NCBI GenBank assembly: GCA_002503595.1
Contig: DASC01000017.1
Location: 4,064-15,427 of the forward strand
Origin: Candidatus Methanogaster sp. UBA203
GTDB lineage: Archaea > Halobacteriota > Methanosarcinia > Methanosarcinales > Methanogasteraceae
Length of the DNA: 11,364 bases
Direction: 5' to 3'
Below, piece after piece: positions 1 through 5,318 of the stretch. The position numbers and the translations under genes are program-made. How positions within the stretch are numbered: position 1 is the first letter of the stretch; every line of letters begins with the position of its first letter. The notes below the pieces were generated by a model. That model made no database searches, was not told the DNA's origin, and saw only the letters and a list, made by a program, of their open reading frames with translations.

Positions 1-2
1 CA

Positions 3-551
3 CTATCAGACGGTACAGAGATCGGAAATCCTAAAACGCTTAATAAGTACGACTCGAAGCTCCGGAAAGCGCATAGAGACCTGTCACAGAAAAAGAAAGG
101 ATCGAGTAACCGGAATAAGCAGAAGATTGTTCTTGCAGGGATATATCGTAAGGTCAGAAACGCTCGAAAGGACCATCTGCACAAAGCAAGCCGGATACTC
201 GCAGATGCCTACGATCAGATCATATTCGAGGACTTGCAGATCAAAAACATGGTTAAAAACCATCATCTTGCAAGATCGATTCACGATGCATCTTGGGGAA
301 TATTGATCAGTCTAACGACCTACAAAGCGGAAGAAGCTGGTGGGATCGTAGAACTGGTTAATCCGAGAAATACATCAAAACAATGTTCGGTTTGCGGCTG
401 TATCCAGTCGATGCCGCTCTCACAGAGGACATACCGATGTCCTGACTGTGGGGCGGTCATGGGGCGAGATCACAACGCCGCAATCAACATTAAAAATAGA
501 TATGTACCCACGGACTGTGGGGAATTAACGCCTGTGGAGATGGTTGCATGA
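3..551 (+). CDS. tnpB: TnpB (IS200/IS605 OrfB) RNA-guided nuclease, 5'-truncated by window edge
   Basis: This is the C-terminal part of the transposon-encoded TnpB nuclease, the ancestor-like relative of Cas12. The frame is open from base 3, so the protein starts outside the window and the coordinates are partial. Reading on from 'LSDGTEIGNP' there is a basic helical stretch, then the RuvC-II block 'IIFEDLQIKNM' with its Glu codon at 228-230. A zinc ribbon follows (CSVC, then CPDC), and then the RuvC-III block 'GRDHNAAINI' with its Asp codon at 468-470. The RuvC-I Asp should lie just upstream of base 1. The order and spacing are those of active TnpB proteins and I see no frameshift or stop in this part. 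In the family, TnpB cuts DNA matching a guide carried by an RNA made from the 3' end of its own gene. No tnpA transposase is visible. Whether the element is complete cannot be judged from here. Confidence 0.93.
   Translation, partial: LSDGTEIGNPKTLNKYDSKLRKAHRDLSQKKKGSSNRNKQKIVLAGIYRKVRNARKDHLHKASRILADAYDQIIFEDLQIKNMVKNHHLARSIHDASWGILISLTTYKAEEAGGIVELVNPRNTSKQCSVCGCIQSMPLSQRTYRCPDCGAVMGRDHNAAINIKNRYVPTDCGELTPVEMVA
489..498 (+). promoter_or_regulatory. Possible TATA box inside the tnpB 3' end
   Basis: The sequence TTAAAAATAG resembles an archaeal TATA element and would place a transcript start near 519, upstream of the hairpins and nadA. It also encodes the conserved 'INIKN' stretch of TnpB, so the match may be coincidental. 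It is noted because nadA has no other visible promoter in the window. Confidence 0.22.
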
Positions 552-603
552 GCAACCGCTATGAATCAGGAAGCCCCGGTACTTGTAGCGGGGAGGAAGT
601 CAC
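500..603 (+). ncRNA. Predicted TnpB omega RNA (reRNA) 3' scaffold and element right end
   Basis: Three short hairpins lie across the tnpB 3' end and just beyond it: CCCAC/GTGGG at 507-521, a perfect GGTTGC-ATGA-GCAACC at 542-557 that spans the tnpB stop codon, and CCCCG/CGGGG at 574-593. The last sits in the pattern AAGCCCC...GGGG followed by a short GTCAC end, which is typical of IS605-type right ends. In known systems the RNA begins inside the ORF and continues past the right end into flanking DNA that acts as the guide. The 5' end given here is only nominal. The element border near 603 is inferred from family pattern. Confidence 0.55.
590..596 (+). promoter_or_regulatory. Shine-Dalgarno of nadA located in the TnpB element right end
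   Basis: GGGGAGG lies 11 nt upstream of the ATG at 608 and 32 nt upstream of the in-frame ATG at 629, so it favours 608 as the nadA start. Its first four bases are also the 3' arm of the 574-593 hairpin, so folding could partly hide it. Confidence 0.6.
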
Positions 604-607
604 AAAG

Positions 608-1531
608 ATGTACACCAAAAATAGCGGCATGATCGAAAAAATCCTGAAGCTGAAACAGGAAAGAAACGCAGTTATCCTTGCTCATAACTACCAGCGTCCG
701 GAGATTCAGGATATCGCTGACTTCGTTGGCGATTCGCTCGCGTTGAGCATTAAAGCGTCCCAGACCGATGCTGATGTGATCCTCTTCTGCGGCGTCGATT
801 TCATGGCGGAATCCGCAGCAATTCTAAGCCCTGACAAGACCGTTCTGATCCCTGATACGGATGCCAGATGCCCGATGGCTGCGATGATCACAGAGCAGGA
901 ACTGATAGAGATGAAGCAGATGCATCCGGATGCCTGTGTGGTCTGCTATGTGAACACAAGCGCGGCAGTGAAGGCAGAGAGCGATATCTGCTGCACGTCA
1001 GCAAACGCTGTCGAGGTCGTGGAGTCGCTCGACTGCGATGAGATCATCTTCGTGCCTGACAAGAATCTTGCGCTCTATGCTGCCAGATTCACAGAGAAGA
1101 AGATCATGCCGTGGGACGGATACTGCCCAACGCACCACCAGATACTCCCGTACGACATTATGGATGCGAAGCAGATGCATCCGGACGCGGAGGTGTTAGT
1201 GCATCCTGAATGCAGACCAGAGGTGATCGATCTTGCGGATGGGGCGTACGGTACCGAAGGGATGGTCCGGCATGTCAGGGATTCGCGTTCTGATGAGTTT
1301 ATCATTGGTACCGAGTCAGGGATGCTACACCGGCTGGAGAAGGAATTTTCATCGAAACAGTTCTATGCAGTCTCTGATTACGCGATCTGCCCTGCCATGA
1401 AGATGGTCACGCTTTCAGAGGTGGCCCGTTCGCTTGAGAATCTTGAATACGTGGTTGCCATACCCGGTGATGTGCAGAAGAAGGCGAAGGATGCACTCGA
1501 CCGGATGATCGAGGTCAAGAGGAGAAGTTGA
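608..1531 (+). CDS. nadA: Quinolinate synthase NadA
   Basis: NadA condenses iminoaspartate with dihydroxyacetone phosphate to make quinolinate for NAD synthesis, using an oxygen-sensitive [4Fe-4S] cluster in the cytoplasm. The protein is 307 residues from the ATG at 608, the usual length. Family motifs are complete: 'ILAHNYQRPEIQD' near residue 24, 'FCGVDFMAE' (first cluster Cys, about residue 61), 'GYCPTHH' (second Cys, about 173), 'VHPECRPEV', 'GTESGM', and 'AICPAMKM' (third Cys, about 261). The open frame runs back to 548, but that extension is transposon right-end sequence, and the SD at 590-596 points to 608. ATG 629 is an alternative. No nadB or nadC is visible. The next gene starts on the base after the stop, so the two are surely co-transcribed. 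The transposon inserted immediately upstream and appears to have replaced the native leader. Confidence 0.96.
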   Translation: MYTKNSGMIEKILKLKQERNAVILAHNYQRPEIQDIADFVGDSLALSIKASQTDADVILFCGVDFMAESAAILSPDKTVLIPDTDARCPMAAMITEQELIEMKQMHPDACVVCYVNTSAAVKAESDICCTSANAVEVVESLDCDEIIFVPDKNLALYAARFTEKKIMPWDGYCPTHHQILPYDIMDAKQMHPDAEVLVHPECRPEVIDLADGAYGTEGMVRHVRDSRSDEFIIGTESGMLHRLEKEFSSKQFYAVSDYAICPAMKMVTLSEVARSLENLEYVVAIPGDVQKKAKDALDRMIEVKRRS

Positions 1532-2359
1532 TTGCTCGGGTTGCTCCGCACCGGAAACTGCGCGATGGCTGGCTTTGCAGCCGTCATCGGTGCAGGAATC
1601 GTCTGCGGCATAACAGAGATACCGATTCTGGGGGTGGTGCTTCTATTCCCTTCTGTCTTTCTGATAACAGGCGCAGGAAACGCGATCAATGATTACTTCG
1701 ATGCGGATATCGATGCGATCAACAAGCCGATGCGTCCGATACCATCAGGGCGGGTGAGCAGGAATGCGGCACTGTATCTCTCGCTCCTGCTCTTCGGACT
1801 CGGTATCGCATTAGCATACACCATCAACATCATCTGCTTCGCAATCGCTCTCGCAAACTCCCTGATGCTCATCGCCTATGCCCGCAATCTGAAGCGCACA
1901 GCGCTTGCCGGCAACATCTCTGTCGGATACCTGACCGGCTCCACGTTCCTGTACGGAGGTGCGCTCTTTGAAATCCCGGGTCTCGTCCAGGCATCCGGAC
2001 TGTTTGCGCTTGCGATGCTTGCAACGATCGCACGCGAGATCGCAAAGGACATCGAGGACATCGATGGCGACTCAGCGATGGGGCTCGATACACTCCCGAT
2101 CCGCATCGGATCGAGACGTGCCGAATATGCCGCATCCGCATTCGGCGTGATCGCAATACTGTTAAGCCCGATCCCCTACCTTTCACTCGAATTCTCGGTC
2201 TGGTATCTCGCCGTGGTGATGTTCGCAGATCTCTGCTTCCTGATTGCGATACTGCGATTGAAGAAGGGCGATGCCGCGGGTTCGTCGAGACTGTTTAAGC
2301 AAGCGATGATGGTGGCTTTGCTTGCGTTCGTGGTCGGGAGCCTGGGCGGCGGCGCATAG
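1532..2359 (+). CDS. ubiA: UbiA-family prenyltransferase, likely digeranylgeranylglyceryl phosphate (DGGGP) synthase
   Basis: A membrane prenyltransferase of 275 residues. In archaea this type adds the second geranylgeranyl chain to geranylgeranylglyceryl phosphate, an early step of ether-lipid synthesis. Both Asp-rich Mg-prenyl-diphosphate motifs are present: 'NDYFDADIDAINKPMRPIPS' at 53-72 and 'REIAKDIEDIDGD' at 168-180. About eight hydrophobic segments are spread over the length, for example near 15-45, 82-118, 152-167, 200-218 and 224-241. The start is TTG directly after the nadA TGA, with GGAG 7 nt upstream at 1521-1524. The N-terminal pattern 'LLRTGNCAMAG' resembles the 'LRPxNCLMAG' start of the family and supports it; the ATG at 1565 would remove that block. 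Other UbiA substrates (quinone or heme type) cannot be fully excluded, but the length and the archaeal setting favour DGGGP synthase. Confidence 0.9.
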   Translation: MLGLLRTGNCAMAGFAAVIGAGIVCGITEIPILGVVLLFPSVFLITGAGNAINDYFDADIDAINKPMRPIPSGRVSRNAALYLSLLLFGLGIALAYTINIICFAIALANSLMLIAYARNLKRTALAGNISVGYLTGSTFLYGGALFEIPGLVQASGLFALAMLATIAREIAKDIEDIDGDSAMGLDTLPIRIGSRRAEYAASAFGVIAILLSPIPYLSLEFSVWYLAVVMFADLCFLIAILRLKKGDAAGSSRLFKQAMMVALLAFVVGSLGGGA

Positions 2360-2424
2360 ACGTGGGTGGCGATCGGTGATCCGGATGCCGGGGGTAAGTT
2401 GACACGCTCACTTGGCAGCGTATT

Positions 2425-2462
2425 CGGCAGGAGTGGAGCGAGATCGATTCCGGCTCCTGCCG
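2425..2462. repeat. Hairpin with 9-bp stem downstream of ubiA
   Basis: CGGCAGGAG (2425-2433) pairs perfectly with CTCCTGCCG (2454-2462) around a 20-nt loop. It lies 66 bp after the ubiA stop. No T-tract follows, so a terminator role is not shown; it could be a 3'-end stabilising structure. Confidence 0.45.
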
Positions 2463-2585
2463 GTATCGACAGTTCCGCTCACTTGACTTTCAAAGAAACG
2501 CGAATTAGCCCTTAATCCTCCTTGAAAACCGCTAGCTGTCGGACTGTCGTCGTCCAGCAAGCTGTATGACCTAACTTTTGATATC

Positions 2586-2601
2586 AGTGTAATGCTACAC
2601 T
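2586..2601. promoter_or_regulatory. Palindrome AGTGTA-ATGC-TACACT
   Basis: A perfect 6-bp inverted repeat with a 4-bp centre, about 25 bp upstream of a TATA-like box. It resembles a dimeric regulator site. TACACT recurs at 2647-2652. Confidence 0.35.
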
Positions 2602-2625
2602 ACACATCGATTGAATCAGATAACT

Positions 2626-2634
2626 ATTTATATG
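2626..2634 (+). promoter_or_regulatory. TATA-like box on the plus strand
   Basis: ATTTATATG in an AT-rich setting is a good archaeal TATA match. The predicted start, about 25 nt downstream, falls on the palindrome TGTAATTACA at 2655-2664. No convincing plus-strand gene follows before hdrA. Confidence 0.4.
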
Positions 2635-2654
2635 GGTATGACCAAATACACTAA

Positions 2655-2664
2655 TGTAATTACA
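2655..2664. promoter_or_regulatory. Palindrome TGTAATTACA at the predicted transcript start
   Basis: A perfect 10-bp palindrome sharing the TGTAAT half-site seen at 2588-2593. Its position over the predicted start of the 2626-2634 TATA box suits a repressor operator. This is inference. Confidence 0.3.
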
Positions 2665-2736
2665 CAGTCTACCGATGTCGATTTAGTAAACTAAACACAT
2701 ACGGGAAATTTAGGTCAAATTGGGGAAGTTGGTGGC

Positions 2737-2744
2737 AAGGAGGT
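2737..2744 (+). promoter_or_regulatory. Strong orphan Shine-Dalgarno
   Basis: AAGGAGGT is a near-ideal complement to the archaeal 16S 3' end. Three nt further an ATG opens only ATG-TTT-TGA. Eight nt from the SD a TTG at 2752 opens a 256-codon frame, but most of that frame is the mirror of hdrA. It may be what is left of a truncated gene. Confidence 0.35.
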
Positions 2745-2862
2745 TTATGTTTTGATAGGTCATACATTAATTGGGTTGACCGATGGTGTTTTTCACTACA
2801 TGTTTGAAAGTCAAGACAGACTCCGGGTTATCTGTTTACCACACGTTACTCGAGCATATTCA

Positions 2863-5181
2863 TCATGTAGACAGTTCCGACCCGATCGGACCGATTCCTT
2901 TCAGTTCATCCACGAAACCGGAGACGACCTCCACAAACCGCTCGCTCTCGGATGCGTCGATCCATTCGACGCGCAGCCTCGTTGCATCAATCCCGACCCC
3001 TGCCAGCAGGTCGGCAAGCGCAGCCATCCTGTGTTCTGCGTTCTCATTCCCGTGCATATAATGGCACTCCCCAATCTTGCATCCGGCAACGAGCACGCCA
3101 TCAGCGCCGCACCTGAACGCCTCGAGCACGAAACCCGGATTGACGCGTCCTGCGCACATCACACGGACCACCCTGATGTTGGTTGGGTACGAGATGTGCA
3201 GCACGCCTGTCAGGTCTGCACATGCATAAGCACACCAGTTGCAGAGAAACGCAATGATCAGCGGGCACTCGTTCTTTGTGAGCGTTCGTATCTGCGAGAG
3301 GATCTGGGTGTCGGTGTGCATGTACGGCTCGATTGCACCTTCCGGACACGCGGCACTGCACGAACCGCAGCCCTTACATGCCAGTTCATCGACCACTGCC
3401 CTGCCCTGCACCATCCTGATGCTTCTGAATTTGCAGACACCCATGCAGATCGCACATCCGATGCACTTGTCCGCGTCCACATGCGCGCTCATCGGGTCGA
3501 TCTCCAGATGGTCTTCTGTTAGCAAGGTCTTTACTCTGGAAGCAGCAGCCGAGGCCTGTGCAATCGATGTCTGGATGTCCTTTGGCCCTGATGCGCACCC
3601 TGCTATGAAGATGCCGTCGGTATGCGCTTCCACCGGTCTTAGTTTCGGATGCGCCACCTGCATAAACCCGTCCGCTCCGGTCTGCATATCGATGCCGATT
3701 TCGCTCTCAGCCTCAAGCCCGACCGAGAGAATGACAAGGTCACATGCCTCCTCGATGATCCCGTCGTCTGCCAGCGTATCCTCGTACCGGATAACAGCGC
3801 TTTTTCCGTGCGTCAGCACCTCTGCGACCCGTCCACGTATGAAATCGACTCCAAGTTCCTGTGTTCGCTGGTAATATTCCTCATAACCATTGCCACACGC
3901 CCGTATGTCGATATAATGGATCGAGATATCCGTATCAGGGTTTTTTTTCTTGATCGCCTGCGCACTCTTGATTGCAGCCATGCAGCAGACGAGAGAACAG
4001 TAGTTATTGCCAACGGTCGCATCTCTTGACCCGACGCACTGGATGAATGCGATTCTCTGCGCAAGCTCTCCTGTCGATGGCCGGATTGCGCGTCCGTACG
4101 TGGGTCCGCTCGCATTCAGCATCCGTTCGAGTTGCAGCGACGTGACGACATCCCTGTGCCGTCCGTAGCCGTACTCCTCCTTGCGTGCCGCATCAAACGG
4201 CTTCCAGCCGGTTGCAACGATGATTGCGCCTGCATCGAACTCAAACTCCTCTTCCTTCTGGAAATAATCGATAGCGTCCAGCGGACATGCCTCTTCGCAC
4301 AATCCGCAGCCGACGCAGTGCTCATCGATGCACGCAATCATGGGCACAGACTGCGGCACCGGAACGTAGATCGCCTTCCTGACCCCTATGTCGTAATCGA
4401 ACTGGTTCGGAACGGTGATCGGGCATACATGCGCGCAGTCATCGATGCATCCCTTGCAGATATCTTCTCTGACGAATCGCGGTTTCTTGATGCCGCGCAC
4501 CCTGAAATTGCCGACACTTCCCCCCACCCCTGTGATCTCCGCGTAGGTGTAGAGATCGATATTCCGGTGGTTGAGGACATCGGTCATCTTCGGGGCGATG
4601 ATGCAGATCGCGCAGTCGTTTGTCGGGAAGAGACTCCCGTACAGAGCCGCGCGCCCTCCTATAGTCGGCTCCCTCTCGATCAGGTGCACCTTCATGCCGC
4701 TATCTGCCAGATCGAGCGCAGCGGTCATGCCCGCGATCCCGGCTCCGATGACAAGTGCATCCTGATTGATCGGGATCGTCCGTTTCGGGATCGGGGCGAG
4801 TTCTCTTGCCTCTGCCACACCCATGCGCACCAGATCGATCGCTTTCTGGGTCGCAAGCGCAGGGTTATCGGCATGAACCCACGAGCACTGCTCGCGAATG
4901 TTCACCATCATCAAGAGATACGGATTCAGCCCTGAATCCTCAAGCAGGCGCTCGAAGGTCGTCTGGTGCATACGCGGCGAGCATGCGGCTACGACGACGC
5001 GGTCAACGCCGCTCCCGATATCGGCTCTGATCTCTTCCTGCCCTGCATCGGAACATGCAAAATCGATATCCCTGGCGATGCGGACGCCGTCAAGCGTTGC
5101 AGCCTCCGCTACGATTGCATCGATATCAAGGACTCCACCGATGTTGAGCCCGCAGTGGCAGATGTATACTCCAATTTGCAT
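2863..5181 (-). CDS. hdrA: CoB-CoM heterodisulfide reductase subunit A fused to an MvhD-like C-terminal domain
   Basis: HdrA is the FAD subunit that performs flavin-based electron bifurcation in soluble heterodisulfide reductase complexes; MvhD passes electrons from a hydrogenase or F420/formate module to it. The 772-residue protein shows: an N-terminal Cys motif 'CHCG' (8-11) with further Cys at 43, 67 and 99; an FAD Rossmann loop GAGIAG (146-151); 'DCAICIIAPKM' (189-199); ferredoxin-type clusters at Cys 242/245/249/253 and 289/292/295/299; 'CSLVCC' (395-400); 'AGCASGPKDI' (527-536); and two more clusters at 573-583 and 602-612. From about 638 an MvhD domain follows with Cys 647, 650, 654, 676, 691, 701 and 706. 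HdrA-MvhD fusions are known, for example HdrA2 of Methanosarcina acetivorans. No hdrB, hdrC, mvhAG or F420 oxidoreductase gene is in the window. The frame is intact, including an A8 run (3941-3948). Confidence 0.95.
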   Translation of the reverse strand: MQIGVYICHCGLNIGGVLDIDAIVAEAATLDGVRIARDIDFACSDAGQEEIRADIGSGVDRVVVAACSPRMHQTTFERLLEDSGLNPYLLMMVNIREQCSWVHADNPALATQKAIDLVRMGVAEARELAPIPKRTIPINQDALVIGAGIAGMTAALDLADSGMKVHLIEREPTIGGRAALYGSLFPTNDCAICIIAPKMTDVLNHRNIDLYTYAEITGVGGSVGNFRVRGIKKPRFVREDICKGCIDDCAHVCPITVPNQFDYDIGVRKAIYVPVPQSVPMIACIDEHCVGCGLCEEACPLDAIDYFQKEEEFEFDAGAIIVATGWKPFDAARKEEYGYGRHRDVVTSLQLERMLNASGPTYGRAIRPSTGELAQRIAFIQCVGSRDATVGNNYCSLVCCMAAIKSAQAIKKKNPDTDISIHYIDIRACGNGYEEYYQRTQELGVDFIRGRVAEVLTHGKSAVIRYEDTLADDGIIEEACDLVILSVGLEAESEIGIDMQTGADGFMQVAHPKLRPVEAHTDGIFIAGCASGPKDIQTSIAQASAAASRVKTLLTEDHLEIDPMSAHVDADKCIGCAICMGVCKFRSIRMVQGRAVVDELACKGCGSCSAACPEGAIEPYMHTDTQILSQIRTLTKNECPLIIAFLCNWCAYACADLTGVLHISYPTNIRVVRVMCAGRVNPGFVLEAFRCGADGVLVAGCKIGECHYMHGNENAEHRMAALADLLAGVGIDATRLRVEWIDASESERFVEVVSGFVDELKGIGPIGSELST

Positions 5182-5204
5182 ATCGCTGATCGTGGTTTAT
5201 TTAC

Positions 5205-5216
5205 AATTATAAATAG
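5205..5216 (-). promoter_or_regulatory. TATA box of hdrA, implying a near-leaderless mRNA
   Basis: On the minus strand CTATTTATAATT is centred about 30 nt upstream of the hdrA ATG (5181-5179). A start about 25 nt downstream of the box falls within a few bases of that ATG. No Shine-Dalgarno is present before the ATG, consistent with leaderless translation. Confidence 0.6.
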
Positions 5217-5286
5217 ATAAACCTCTTCGTGCCGGTTGGTGATTGCTCACTGTGGCGGGATGTGATCTCGAGCTGTGGGTCGATAC

Positions 5287-5318
5287 AAAAAAGAAGACGG
5301 CGAAGGGATTTTCCCTTC
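5287..5318 (-). terminator. Hairpin plus T-tract terminator of the dockerin operon
   Basis: GAAGGGA (5302-5308) and TCCCTTC (5312-5318) form a 7-bp stem with a 3-nt loop, overlapping the stop codon of the beta-helix gene. On the minus strand it is followed by a pyrimidine-rich stretch with TTTTTT at 5292-5287. The layout suits transcription ending before hdrA starts. Confidence 0.6.

Larger units (their letters stand above)
2482..2815. mobile_element. Candidate MITE-like or decayed insertion element, 334 bp with 13-bp terminal inverted repeats
   Basis: CTTGACTTTCAAA at 2482-2494 and its exact reverse complement at 2803-2815 bracket an AT-rich segment set in more GC-rich flanks. A perfect 13-bp inverted repeat in a region this small is unlikely by chance. 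No transposase is encoded and no clear target-site duplication flanks the ends, so the identity as a mobile element is inference. The right end is 47 bp from the hdrA stop. Confidence 0.4.
2360..2862. other. 503-bp intergenic stretch between convergent genes
   Basis: It contains no recognisable gene. The first 120 bases are GC-rich and include a hairpin (2425-2462). From about 2482 the sequence becomes clearly AT-richer than its surroundings and is bounded by 13-bp inverted repeats. Inside lie a TATA-like box, two small palindromes and a strong ribosome binding site followed only by a three-codon ORF or a TTG-started frame that runs antisense into hdrA. No tRNA or CRISPR is seen. Confidence 0.7.

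Noticed and set aside
548..607. N-terminal extension of nadA from ATG 548
   Set aside because: It overlaps the tnpB stop and consists of transposon right-end hairpin sequence; the residues are unlike NadA, and the SD at 590-596 supports ATG 608.
2380..2465. Possible tRNA-like fold
   Set aside because: A T-arm-like GATCGATTCC is near a GC-rich stem, but no cloverleaf with D-arm, anticodon arm and acceptor stem can be formed; only a simple hairpin remains.
2752..3522. 256-codon plus-strand frame opposite hdrA
   Set aside because: Most of it is the reverse complement of conserved hdrA/mvhD cysteine-rich coding sequence; only its first 37 codons lie outside hdrA, and these are discussed as a possible gene remnant.
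4132..4935. 267-codon plus-strand frame opposite hdrA
   Set aside because: It is an antisense shadow created by the codon bias of hdrA; it has no recognisable motif and no ribosome binding site was identified.
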